Shown here piece by piece: positions 16,025-25,800 of a stretch of DNA of 64,000 nucleotides. Below the pieces are notes generated by a model. It worked only from the letters and a program-made list of their open reading frames with translations. It did not search any database and was not told the origin of the DNA. Made by a program: the position numbers and the translations under genes. Source of the DNA: Caulobacter flavus (lineage in GTDB: Bacteria; Pseudomonadota; Alphaproteobacteria; Caulobacterales; Caulobacteraceae); contig NZ_CP026100.1 of NCBI RefSeq assembly GCF_003722335.1, positions 372,001 through 436,000 of the forward strand, written 5' to 3'. Within the stretch, counting starts at the first letter, position 1. Each line of letters opens with the position of its first letter.

Positions 16025-16080
16025 AGCGCCCATCAGAGCGGACGACGCGGCAGCTGCGTTGTCCGCTCACGCCGTGGAGT

Positions 16081-16384
16081 TGGTGCGGGCGGCCGGGATC
16101 GAACCGGCATAGCCTTGCGGCTGACGGATTTTCATACCACTTCGACTTTCGCCGCCGCAGGGCCGTGGCGCTGCGTTCGTGGTCTGGACTATCCCTTCGC
16201 CGTGCCCCGAAGAGGGGTTTAGGCGCCGCCCGTCTAGTCTCTACACCTTCCCGCAAGGGGCTTGGCTCGGGATCGCCATTTTACAGGGTTCCCCGAATTT
16301 GAGCGGTTCTACGTCCTGGATTTCCCCAAGCGCACTCAATCCTTGGCTTAAGTCCGTTGCGTCTACCAGTTTCGCCACGCCCGC
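16081..16384 (-). tRNA. tRNA-Leu(UAA) interrupted by a group I intron, carried by the island
   Basis: Exon 1 is 16384-16350 (35 nt, acceptor GCGGGCG, ends GGACTT). Exon 2 is 16132-16081 (52 nt, starts AAAATCCGT, ends CGCCCGC ACCA). Together they give an 87-nt tRNA with an 8-base-perfect acceptor region, an ACGGA/TCCGT anticodon stem and loop CTTAAAA, so the anticodon is TAA. The intron sits after U34, the same position as the cyanobacterial and plastid tRNA-Leu introns. It differs from the split host tRNA-Leu at five exon bases, and those in stems are compensated. Because the host copy is cut in two, this is the only complete tRNA-Leu(UAA) in the window. Confidence 0.9.
16133..16349 (-). ncRNA. 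group I intron (tRNA-Leu type, 217 nt)
   Basis: On the minus strand the intron starts AAGCC and ends GGTATG with the required terminal G. The 5' exon end ACUU pairs with GAGU at intron positions 13-16, giving the obligatory U.G pair at the 5' splice site (P1). Core elements are visible: AGAGACUAGACGG with GACUA pairing to UAGUC in GGGAUAGUCC (P7), GAUCCCGAGCCAAGCC (P4/P5-like region) and a CCCC-UCUUC-GGGG hairpin (P8). The order and wording of these blocks closely resemble cyanobacterial tRNA-Leu introns (subgroup IC3). No open reading frame lies inside, so there is no homing endonuclease. Self-splicing is inferred. Confidence 0.88.
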
Positions 16385-16399
16385 CTAAACCGAGGCGAG

Positions 16400-17611
16400 C
16401 TATAGTCGGCCCGGCGCTGAGCGTCGAGCCTTTCGCACGGGCTTTGCCGATTTGCGGTCTGCCCGCTTCGCATCGCCGCGATCCCTTCGAACATTGACTG
16501 CAGCGGCGTCGATGACGTCCTTGATATGTGCTGCGTAGAAGGTTTCGATCATCTCGACGCTGGTGCGGCAATTCTTGGCGACCTGATAGATATCGGCCCC
16601 CTCGATGAGGCGCATGCTGATGTACGTATGTCTGAGGCTATAGGCTGTCCTCCGCCGGCCCTCGCGATCGAACTTGAGGTCTATCGCCTGAAGCGTGGCA
16701 TTCAATGCGGAGCGCAGCGGGATAGGAAAGAGCCGATCGGTTGGCTGGCCGTCGTAGCGTTCTCGCAGTCGTTGGAGCGGCACGACGGCGCCTGGCATGC
16801 TCTTGCACCAGCCGACGCCCCGCTTGCCGCGAACAGCGATTTCGAGAATTTGGTCTCCAGTTGTTTGGTCCAGCACGATCGCGACATCGCGATACTCCAG
16901 GTGCGAGGCCTCATCGGGCCGCAGTCCCGTGTTGACCATGAAGAGCACGAAATCATGCAGGTCCTTCGCGGCGGGCAAGGCGCCGCGAGCTTGCGCCTGC
17001 TGGCGCGTCGTCGTGTAGAGAAGCTTATAGTCGTCCGGTGATAGCCAAGCCCGGTGGGATACCTTCGACGAGCCACGAAAAGGCGTTGATAGATCTGGAA
17101 GTTGGTCTAGCCAGCGACGACGGTTTGCGGCCTTTAGGACCTGGCGCAGGCATACGATCTCCTGGTGCAGGGTGCTGGCGGCGGGAGTCCTTCCTGAGCT
17201 GCCCGGACGGAGGCGATGGATGCGGTAGTCCTGCACCATGCCCGCCGTGATCTCGCCGAGCACGGTGTCGCCGAAAAATGGAACGAGATAGTTGGCGAGG
17301 CGTGCCCGGTGGCCCTGGACGTAGACCGGGCTCCTCTCGCCTCGCGTGATCACCTCGAACTCGTCAATGAAGCGTTCGGCCGCCTCGGCGAACGTCTTGC
17401 CAGGCTTCAAGTCGCCGACGCGGTATTTTCCCAGGAGGCCCAGGTACCAGTCCTGCGCAAAGTCCTTGGCGCGCGACAGGCTCTCCTCGTGGGTTGTCAC
17501 GCGACGCTGGCGGCCGGCGACCGTGCAGGAGCATTGCCAATGGGGACTACCCGGTCGTCGGTAGATCTGGACCCGACCGTCTATCAATGTGTGACGCGCA
17601 GCTTCCGGCAT
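16400..17611 (-). CDS. tyrosine site-specific integrase
   Basis: A 403-aa integrase. An N-terminal arm/zinc-like segment (QIYRRPGSPHWQCSCTVAGR) and a core-binding SAM-like domain (about residues 70-150) are followed by the catalytic domain: NTGLRPDEASHLEYRD (Arg I), YSLRHTYISMRL (His-x-x-Arg region) and the terminal tyrosine segment VEMIETFYAAHI. It is homologous along its length to the integrase at 38142-39521. Its stop lies 15 bp upstream of the 5' end of the intron-bearing tRNA-Leu. It could drive the right arm alone or be a vestige of a fused second element. Confidence 0.88.
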   Translation of the reverse strand: MPEAARHTLIDGRVQIYRRPGSPHWQCSCTVAGRQRRVTTHEESLSRAKDFAQDWYLGLLGKYRVGDLKPGKTFAEAAERFIDEFEVITRGERSPVYVQGHRARLANYLVPFFGDTVLGEITAGMVQDYRIHRLRPGSSGRTPAASTLHQEIVCLRQVLKAANRRRWLDQLPDLSTPFRGSSKVSHRAWLSPDDYKLLYTTTRQQAQARGALPAAKDLHDFVLFMVNTGLRPDEASHLEYRDVAIVLDQTTGDQILEIAVRGKRGVGWCKSMPGAVVPLQRLRERYDGQPTDRLFPIPLRSALNATLQAIDLKFDREGRRRTAYSLRHTYISMRLIEGADIYQVAKNCRTSVEMIETFYAAHIKDVIDAAAVNVRRDRGDAKRADRKSAKPVRKARRSAPGRL

Positions 17612-17798
17612 GTCGCCGACCTAGATACTGGCACGCTAAGGCGCGAGCGGAATGGTGAACTCTATCCAGGATGGCGCAATTGGCCAGGGGCAACGCAGCC
17701 CGCTAAGGCATGCGACCGTTTCGGACGTATGGGTAACGCAGGTTCGGATCGCGAGGCGACATCACAGTCGCTTCTCTCAATGAAAGAGGGCGGTCGCG

Positions 17799-19235
17799 GT
17801 GGGCTTGCAACTAGAGGAAAAGTGCGCTCCCAGGCTAGACCTTTCGCGCATGAACCTAGATTGTGCCTCGGGGGCGCTTGGATGGCTTGCTAGCAAGGAA
17901 ATATCCTCCCCCAGATCGAATCGATGTGGGTGCGAATTGGGTACGGGTTTGGCTAGCGAGGAAAACGCTCCGGTTTTCATTGATGCCTTCGCGGGATGCG
18001 GTGGCCTCAGCCTCGGCTTGCTTAGGGCCGGATGGCGGGGATTGTTCGCCATCGAGAAGGATGCCTTTGCGTTCGAAACGCTGAAGACCAACCTCATCCA
18101 TGGCCCACGGCAACGTTTTGCCTGGCCGAGCTGGCTTGAACAGCAGCCCTGGACCATCGAGTCCTTGATGGAAAAGCACGGCGCCGAACTCGGCAAGCTG
18201 CGCGGGAAGGTGGACCTGCTAGCGGGCGGGCCGCCTTGCCAGGGCTTTTCGAGTGCGGGACGGCGGCGGCCGGGAGATCTCCGCAACCAACTCGTGGAGC
18301 GCTACTTGGAGTTTGTCGAGCTGGTGCAGCCCGGCATGGTGTTGATCGAGAACGTCCGGGGCATCACGTACGATTTTGTCAGCACGGACGAGGAAGGCGA
18401 AGGCGAAACCCGACGCAACTTCGCCGAGGAATTGCTGTCGCGCCTGGGGCAACTCTATCACGTGTACTACGACACCATCCGGTGTTCGGAGTTCGGTGTC
18501 CCCCAAAAGCGTCCCCGCTTTTTCGTTGTCGGAATCCTCAAGTCTCCAAAGGCGAAGCGGCTCCCCAAGGGGCAGGACCCGTTCGCCCGGCTACGCGGCG
18601 GCAAGGTCAAGTTCCTGGAGCGAAAGGGACTCAAGCCGCAGGTCAGCTGCAAGCAGGCTATTTCCGACCTTGAGATCGAGCACGCCGGCAAGATCGAGAG
18701 CCCCGATACGAAGGGTTACGAGGCGATCAAGACTGCGTCTGCAAAGACAGATTACCAGCGCGTGATGCGCGATGGCCATGTCGGGCCGCTTACGGACACG
18801 CGCCTAGCTCGTCACCGACCTCATATCGTCGAGCGGTTCGGAAAGATCATCGCCGAGTGCAAGGCAGAGGGGCGGCTTAGCGTCCAACTGAACAGCGAGA
18901 TGCGAAATCGCCACGGCATCAACAAGATGGCGACCCGGGTCCTCGACCCTAGCTTGTGCGCTCCCACCATCACGAGCATGCCTGACGATCTCCTCCACTA
19001 TGCTGAGCCTAGGACGCTCACCGTCCGGGAAAACGCGCGACTGCAGACCTTCCCCGACTGGTTTGCATTCCAAGGCAAGTACACGACCGGGGGAGAGCGC
19101 CGGGCGCGAGAGGTGCCCCGGTTCACCCAGGTCGCCAACGCAGTGCCGCCCCTGATCGCCGAGATGTGGGGCCAAGTCCTGTTGTCCTACGTGAAGGAAG
19201 CCTCAGCGTTGCGCCGACTCGACCAGGCCGCATGA
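17799..19235 (+). CDS. C5-cytosine DNA methyltransferase (Dcm type)
   Basis: Catalytic core: motif I FIDAFAGCGGLSLGLLRAGW, motif IV GGPPCQGFSSAGRRR with the nucleophile Cys (residue 147 from GTG 17799), motif VI LIENVRGI, motif VIII QKRPRFFVVG and terminal motif X VANAVPPLIAEMWG. It transfers methyl from SAM to C5 of cytosine. The target domain between VIII and IX is long (about 170 aa). The first 50 residues before motif I look non-conserved, and ATG 17850 is another possible start. It overlaps the ATPase gene by the ATGA motif, the first of four coupled junctions in this operon. Confidence 0.92.
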   Translation: MGLQLEEKCAPRLDLSRMNLDCASGALGWLASKEISSPRSNRCGCELGTGLASEENAPVFIDAFAGCGGLSLGLLRAGWRGLFAIEKDAFAFETLKTNLIHGPRQRFAWPSWLEQQPWTIESLMEKHGAELGKLRGKVDLLAGGPPCQGFSSAGRRRPGDLRNQLVERYLEFVELVQPGMVLIENVRGITYDFVSTDEEGEGETRRNFAEELLSRLGQLYHVYYDTIRCSEFGVPQKRPRFFVVGILKSPKAKRLPKGQDPFARLRGGKVKFLERKGLKPQVSCKQAISDLEIEHAGKIESPDTKGYEAIKTASAKTDYQRVMRDGHVGPLTDTRLARHRPHIVERFGKIIAECKAEGRLSVQLNSEMRNRHGINKMATRVLDPSLCAPTITSMPDDLLHYAEPRTLTVRENARLQTFPDWFAFQGKYTTGGERRAREVPRFTQVANAVPPLIAEMWGQVLLSYVKEASALRRLDQAA

Positions 19236-21316
19236 GCGACAGCGGTCCGCCTCCTCCATTTCCAGCGCAGCTCCGCAACTGGAGCGGCCATCGCTCCGGC
19301 GGGGTGCGCCGGTTGTTCGACGATGCAAGCGGGCGCCCCGGGGAGGTCGTGTTCAACACGAGCCTGCTCGCCCGCCTCCGGGGCTGGGCCGCAGCCCATG
19401 CGAACAGGACGCCATCGACCCCCCGCCTCGTTTTGCTCGTGGGAGGCCCGGGCAATGGCAAGACGGAAGCGATCGAGTCGACCATCCGGTGGCTCGACGA
19501 GGAACTTGGCTCCGACGCTCGGCTCGTTGAGCAACTGAGGCCGCAGTACAATCCTCCCGACGGCCTCGTCCCGCGCGTGGCCCAAGCCTCCCTTGGTTCC
19601 GGGCGGTCGCTGGTCATTGTCCAGGATGCGACCACCGTCATTGCGCCCGAAACGCGCACGGCGGCACAGCTGCTGCTCGCCGAGCTCGAAGTTGCGCTTG
19701 CGCAGCCGAGCGAGGCCTACCTCTGCTGCGTCAACCGAGGGGTCCTCGATGATGCCCTCGTGGAGGCCATTGATACTGGCGCAACCGAAGTCTGCGCGTT
19801 GCTCGAAGCCGTCACGCGCGCTGTTGGCCTCTTTCCGGATGCATCCGCCTGTTGGCCGCTGGACAAGTTTCCCGAGGTCAATGTCTGGCCGATGGATGCC
19901 GAGAGCTTGCTTCTTCCCTCCGAAGAGGGAGGGGAGCCTCCGGCCGCCTCGCTATTCGATGCAGCGCTGGAAGCTCGAAAGTGGCCGGCACAAGGTACCT
20001 GCGCGGCTGGGGCCTGGTGCCCATTCTGCAATAGCAGGGAGCAGCTATCCCGTGAGCGGGAACAGGCTTCGCTGCTTCGCATGCTGCGGTGGTACGAGGT
20101 CGCGTCCGGCAAGCGGTGGAGCTTTCGCGACCTATTTTCCCTCGCCTCCTACCTTCTGGCGGGAGGGCACGCAGACCAAGGAAGCAACTCGTCCCCGTGC
20201 GAATGGGCGAGGGACCTGATCGCCCGGGACGAAGTGGCGAAGCGCAAGGGCAAGCCGACCCAGGCTTCGTCCACTGCGATCTTCCAACTTGCCTCGGCCC
20301 AGTACCAGCACGCCCTTTTCCATTCTTGGCCGCAAGATGCAGGGCCAAGGCTCCTTCGTGACCTGAAGGACCTTGCCCTCGATGACGACAACACCGGCAT
20401 GGGCCTGGCCTGGTTCCTCCAGGGACGCCGCGCGCAATACCTCCCGACGGTGATCAGTTCGGCGCTGGAGGGCGTCGTCGAGATCATGGATCCGGGACTG
20501 GCGAGCCCAGACGTCAAGGTCCAGGCCACCTTGCGGACCGCGTTCTGGCTGCGCGACATCGACGTGCGATTCAGTCGGTCCGTAAGCGAAGGCCTCGACT
20601 ACGTCCGGCGGCAGCAGGTGCTTTCGAAGGTCGAGGTCGAGTTGCTTGAGCGCCTCTCCGCGCTCGACGCCGAACTCTCGCGGCCAGCAGTTCGCCGAAA
20701 GCGTCCGGCTGTGGCGACGCGAGTCCAGCGCCTTGTACGCGACTTCGCTTGCCGACTGGTTCGACGTGCGTTGGGCGCTCGCACCGCGTCGGTCAGGGAC
20801 GCCAATCTCCTGGACGAATTCCAGCGCGTCCTTGAGGACGCCAGCGGAGACGAACTCTATGACGTCGCCCTGGATGTCGAGAAGCTGCTGAACAACAACC
20901 AAGAGTTCGAGATCTCGCTTACCACAACGTTCGGCCAGCCGCTTCCACCGCCGATGCACCGGGCGACGCTCGTCGTACCGGCCAGACCAGTGCGAGCCTA
21001 CGACGCCGTTGCGTTGAACAGGCCCAAGACCCCGATCGCATTCCTCCGGGTCGGGCAGGGGGCGTCCGCAAAGTCCATCGCGCTGACCTACGAGCTTTTC
21101 CGTGCGGTGAAGGAGCTTAAGCGCGGGCTGTCGCCAGCCTCGTTGCCTCGTACCGTCCTCGCGCTCCTGGACACGACCCGGGCGCGCTTGTCTGGACCGA
21201 TCGTTCGCGATTGCCAGATCCTGGAGCGTGCTTCCATCAAGATCGGCGAAGGCGGCGTCACGGTGAGCGAACGGCGCCAAGGATTTGCTGCGCGGAAAGA
21301 GGAGCCGGGCCGGTGA
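19232..21316 (+). CDS. large P-loop ATPase of a restriction-like operon (DptF-like by position)
   Basis: A 694-aa protein starting at ATG 19232 in an ATGA overlap with the methyltransferase. Walker A is LVGGPGNGKT (core G71-T78), and SLVIVQDATTV is a Walker B candidate. A Cys-rich segment (CAAGAWCPFCNS, about residues 255-266) could bind zinc. The remaining two thirds is helical and matches no family I can name. Size, first position and partnership with a 500-aa protein and a giant HerA-like ATPase parallel DptF/DndF of phosphorothioate-dependent restriction. That parallel is inference from gene order. Confidence 0.7.
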   Translation: MSDSGPPPPFPAQLRNWSGHRSGGVRRLFDDASGRPGEVVFNTSLLARLRGWAAAHANRTPSTPRLVLLVGGPGNGKTEAIESTIRWLDEELGSDARLVEQLRPQYNPPDGLVPRVAQASLGSGRSLVIVQDATTVIAPETRTAAQLLLAELEVALAQPSEAYLCCVNRGVLDDALVEAIDTGATEVCALLEAVTRAVGLFPDASACWPLDKFPEVNVWPMDAESLLLPSEEGGEPPAASLFDAALEARKWPAQGTCAAGAWCPFCNSREQLSREREQASLLRMLRWYEVASGKRWSFRDLFSLASYLLAGGHADQGSNSSPCEWARDLIARDEVAKRKGKPTQASSTAIFQLASAQYQHALFHSWPQDAGPRLLRDLKDLALDDDNTGMGLAWFLQGRRAQYLPTVISSALEGVVEIMDPGLASPDVKVQATLRTAFWLRDIDVRFSRSVSEGLDYVRRQQVLSKVEVELLERLSALDAELSRPAVRRKRPAVATRVQRLVRDFACRLVRRALGARTASVRDANLLDEFQRVLEDASGDELYDVALDVEKLLNNNQEFEISLTTTFGQPLPPPMHRATLVVPARPVRAYDAVALNRPKTPIAFLRVGQGASAKSIALTYELFRAVKELKRGLSPASLPRTVLALLDTTRARLSGPIVRDCQILERASIKIGEGGVTVSERRQGFAARKEEPGR

Positions 21317-22815
21317 GCCTCGATAAATTCCACGAGGAGCCCTGGAAGACCTCCCATCGGACCTACGAGACATCGGCACTGGCGATCGCGCCGGCACCGG
21401 AATACGCGAGTTCGGAGGTCCTACTTTCGTCCCTCTACCGTGCAGTCGGCTTTGAGGGACACTCCGAGAGTTCAGTTCCTACGCGAGGGCGAGAGCTTGA
21501 TCGCGATGTTCTCGCTTTCCGGAACAAGCGGGAACGAAAGACGGGGGCCGTGCTGGACGCGGATTCCCTGCACATGATGCTGCACTCGGCATTGGAAAGT
21601 CCGAAGCTTCCAAACCAGTCGGCAAAGCGCTTTCTACAAGTTACGCCGCTCGTGCCGCAGGTGGCGGTGTTTTCCGGCTCCGCGCGCCTTGCCGGCAACC
21701 CCTGGCCTGCGGGTGCGCTGGTGCGCCGGATGATCTGGCTTGGAGCGCGGGACGCCGTTGAGGCCGCCGGTGTCTGGGAAGGCCTGTTTGAAGCGCTCTC
21801 CGTGAGCGCCGACGATGATGTCTTCGCGCGCTTCCTACAGGCCGAACTGGCCACCTGGGCGCCGGAACCTCAATGGGCCAGCTCCGAACCAAAGCCGCTT
21901 CCCGTCCTTCGCCATGAGGATCGAGAGGGCCTGTCCTATCCCGCCCGTCAATTCGTGACCGACCTCCAGGCCATTGTTGCGGCCAAGACCGCCATGACGC
22001 GGCGGCAGTGGACGAGTCTTCTCGAAGCCATCGTTCGGATCGGCACCGTCTCGCATGTGCTTTGGCTATGCGATGTCCACGACAACATGTGGTCGATGGT
22101 TCGGCGCTCGGCTACGGGCGACTGTCCTGCTGATGTTTCGGAAGTCCGGACGCTTCTGTTTGGCCGTCGCGCGGGCCGGCTACCCTATGGCGACCGAGCA
22201 CTTCCTTTGGCCAAGGACAGGGTCTCGGCCTTCCTTCAAGCGCGCCTAGGGCTGAACCAAGTCCTGTGGGCGCTTGAGGCGGCGGGCGGCCTGTCGGGAG
22301 GGCTTTCGACCTCCGAGGAAGTGTTCCAGCTTTGCGAAGCTGCTCGCGATGCTGCGGCGCGTGACGGGGCAGAGGCCTTGCTGAGCGGGCTTTCGGAGAC
22401 GCGAGAGCGTGAGAACCGGACCGTGCTCTGCCGCAAGGGCATTGGCTCGAACCTCCTTGAGTTTGTTCGCCACGCCCTTGGCCAGCGCCAGACGGCGAAC
22501 GCAGCGCTGCGGGGCTACGACCAAGGATTTGTCCTGCGAAAGAAGGGGGCGGCAGCATCGAGCCCGTGGATCGTTTCCCTGGGACCCGTTGCCGTCCTAG
22601 CGCTCGTGCACTGCTCCTTGGCCAAGACCTCGGGGCCACGCTCCGTCCGGTACCTAGCCCAACACATGTCCGGCTACGGCATAATGATCGACCATCAGGA
22701 AATCGCCGAGAGCGACCTCGGTCACCAACTACGCATGCTCGGCTTGGTGCTGGATAGCCCCGACGCGGAGAGCGGAATGCTCCTGGTGCCACCGTTTGCG
22801 GAGCAAGCCGCTTGA
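21313..22815 (+). CDS. unknown protein, middle member of the ATPase operon (DptG-like by position)
   Basis: A 500-aa soluble protein from GTG 21313 (4-bp GTGA overlap with the ATPase stop). It starts SLDKFHEEPWKTSHRTYETS. It has no P-loop, nuclease motif or membrane segment that I can see. Regions such as RRQWTSLLEAIVRIGTVSHV and GVLLVPPF-like endings suggest a helical scaffold. Its place between the two ATPases recalls DptG/DndG, an adaptor of similar length. The function is unknown. Translational coupling on both sides argues for a fixed stoichiometric complex. Confidence 0.65.
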   Translation: MSLDKFHEEPWKTSHRTYETSALAIAPAPEYASSEVLLSSLYRAVGFEGHSESSVPTRGRELDRDVLAFRNKRERKTGAVLDADSLHMMLHSALESPKLPNQSAKRFLQVTPLVPQVAVFSGSARLAGNPWPAGALVRRMIWLGARDAVEAAGVWEGLFEALSVSADDDVFARFLQAELATWAPEPQWASSEPKPLPVLRHEDREGLSYPARQFVTDLQAIVAAKTAMTRRQWTSLLEAIVRIGTVSHVLWLCDVHDNMWSMVRRSATGDCPADVSEVRTLLFGRRAGRLPYGDRALPLAKDRVSAFLQARLGLNQVLWALEAAGGLSGGLSTSEEVFQLCEAARDAAARDGAEALLSGLSETRERENRTVLCRKGIGSNLLEFVRHALGQRQTANAALRGYDQGFVLRKKGAAASSPWIVSLGPVAVLALVHCSLAKTSGPRSVRYLAQHMSGYGIMIDHQEIAESDLGHQLRMLGLVLDSPDAESGMLLVPPFAEQAA

Positions 22816-25800
22816 GTTCCATTGCCTCAACCCTTGCCGGCCTGATCCGCGAACGCGTGACGGCGGATGCGCAGGACGCCTCCGCAGAGATCCGCCTGAT
22901 CTTCCATGGCCCACCGCTGGAAATCCTGGACGACGTCTTCGCTGCATTGGAAGCGGGCGTGGCCGAAGGGCGTGTCCCCGTGGTCCTCCAGGTGCCTTCG
23001 CTCGCACCAGGAGAGCCGAACCCACCGATTGGCCAGTCGGGACGTTGCAACGAAACTCACCTCCTGAATCTCCGCAACTCCCCTGCGGAGCCAAACTACG
23101 TGGCATTGGTTCCTCCGGGACGACATGCAATCAAGTCGATCGCGACCACCAGCGGGGACTTTGGCGTCGCGGTTGCGAACAACGCCGGCAACGCACCCTT
23201 TGAAAACTGGTGGGGAGATGCGTTTGTCCAGGAACTCGTCGGCCGTGCGATCCGAAGCATGGGCTTTGGTGAGGACGAGGAGGAAGCTGCCCGTTCCATC
23301 GTCCAGAATGCTGCGGAAGCGGCCGACAGCGTAGAGGCCATGCGGGAAGCCAGGATTGGAGCCTGGCGCGTGATTGCGAGACTTCATGCCGCCGCTAGCG
23401 GGCCGGCAGGCCTGACCCCAGCCGGCCGGCTGGCGCTGGCATGCGGGGTCCCGCCGATGGCTGGCGGCGCTTTCGATGCGAAGGCCCAGCTCTCGACCCT
23501 GGACAAGCTCGCCGACGCCCTGAGCGAGGGCTTCTCGACGGGCATTTCAAAGGCGATCGAGACTGCCGGCGGCGCGGACGCAGGCAATCTCGCCAAGTTC
23601 CTGTCCCATCTCGAGGGTGTCTGCGAGCTACCGACCTCGTTCGAGCGATCTCCGGCCGCGTACTATGTTCCCACGACGGGGCGTGACCTGCCGGATCCCC
23701 CAGTGTGGTGGACCTTCCTGACCGTCGAGAAGTGGGCCGAGTACCTCGCGGAGGAAAGCGCCCAGGCTGGCGACATCGTCATGTCGTGCCTCAATGCCCT
23801 CATGCCTGTCTCCAAGGGCATGCCCATCCTGGTGGAAGGCGAGGTAGAGCTAGGCTTCACTACTGTCGGCGGCACGGGCTCGGAGGTCCTCGTCACGATC
23901 GAGCGGACACCGGGTGGTCCCGAAGGCAAGCAAATCGGCGAGATTACTCCCGACACCGGACAATACTTCGTAGACGACGCCCCGCCCGTCCACCGCGCAC
24001 CAATGCGCTACGTGGCAAGCGCGGATGGCTTCAAGCCTGGAACCCTCAAGGTCGTATCAATGGCGACATGGGGGCCTGGCCTCTATGTGGCCTGCCGGGG
24101 CGCCAGGAAGTTGTCGCCCCCCAAGCGCCGGAAAGGCAAGCGCGGCCCCGAGTATGAGGCGGGCCTCATCGTGTCGGGCGCCGGTCGCTACGAGCTTCTC
24201 CTGCTGGCCTCGCCGGGCGTGACGATCCATGACACGGCGATGGGAAGCACCGACGACGCTGCCGAACGAGGCGATGTCGCGCACCAGCTTGCCGTCCGCA
24301 CCGGTGCGCACTTCAAGCACCTGGAGATCGAGACAGACGGCAACTATCAGGTCGACATCGGCTTCGAGCGGGAGGGCTCGGACGGCAAGAAGACGACGGA
24401 AACTTGCCGCGTATTCCTGACTGTCGAGGAGGTTGCCCAGCAAGGCTGCAGGAGTGAGTTCGAGCGGCTGATCAGGGCCAATCGAAGGGTTCTCCAGCCG
24501 GCTGACGCGAAGCCAGTCATCAATCCCAACCGATATGCACGGTCGACGACGCTCCAGGAATGGATCATCTCGTCGGAGGCGGTGGCTCGCTCCTACCTGC
24601 CATCCGTGCTTGGGGAAGACTATGTTGACGCATGGGCCCAGCCATCCTGGAGCGAACGTGGCCCAATCTTCTCGACCGGCCAGTTCCTGAAGGATCCCCG
24701 TCCAAGTCCCGAAGAGTTCATCCCGCCAGAAGGCTTCGTCGAATCTCGCGAGCTGATCGCCTCCCGGATCCGGGGCGGCGGGGACGAGACGGGCGTCATC
24801 GAGATGGCCCAACTCGGACGCTGGCTCATCGACGATGCCGAGTTCAAGGCTGCCGTCGAGCTATACCTCTCGGCATACAACACCTGGCTCGCCAACGATC
24901 CGGATGTTGCTTGCTGGGTCGACGCCATTGTCGTGGCGTCTTTCGAGCACGATGGCCATACCATCTCGCGCACGCCGGACGCGATCCTCCTGTCGCCGCT
25001 CCACCCGCTCCGCATCGCCTGGCACTGCGTCGCGCAACAAGTCCTGCGAGAATCCGAGCTGACCGAGCGGCCGTGCCCCGCTGCGAGCGTCTTCGACCCT
25101 GATTGTGTGCCCGACATCCTGTCCCTGGCACTCCGTTCGCCTGCCGGCATCGACCACGTCGACTTCGTCGCTGTCGAGAATGGCACCGACTATTGGTCGG
25201 TCCTTTGGAATGGAAGCAAGCTCAAGGGCCTCCCCGAACGGTCGAGGCGCGCGCCCTTTGGCGAAGCCTTCGGCGTCACGGTCGGAGGGATCTCTGCAGG
25301 ATTCAGCGCAGCGCAGGTCGGGCGCGCCCTTGAGGATGTTTCTGACCTCCTCGCGGCCAAGCCTGCAATCGGCGTCGCGGTGGCTAGCGCAGGCGGTGCG
25401 ACCGATGCATGCAATGAAGGCCTGATCAGTTGGACGTCCGATCGCTTTGGCGAGAGTGATCGCAAGCCGCCGGTCCTGGCGGCCGGATCCCGTGTCGTCG
25501 AGATCTTCGACGATCGCGCGGCGACGGCTCGGCCAGACGACGCCACGATCGCCAACCTGTCCGAGGATACGAACAATTGCGTCCGTTGGTTCGTTGGGCA
25601 GCCTCAGGGCGTGGTCCCCGACCTCGGCATCATCGCCCAGCTCGACATGTCCGAGCCAGAAACCATTCCAGTCGCCAACCGGACGCCCATCGGCTTGGGC
25701 GGCCTGATCCGGCATCGAGTTCGCCGACAACTGCCGGGCCATTTCCTGAGCGAGTCTCGGCAGGCGCTGCCTGGTCCCAAGACCGGGGATGACCTGGCCG

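Noticed and set aside
20132..21397. 421-aa open frame on the minus strand
   Set aside because: Antisense shadow of the 694-aa ATPase; Arg/Gly-rich with no motif.
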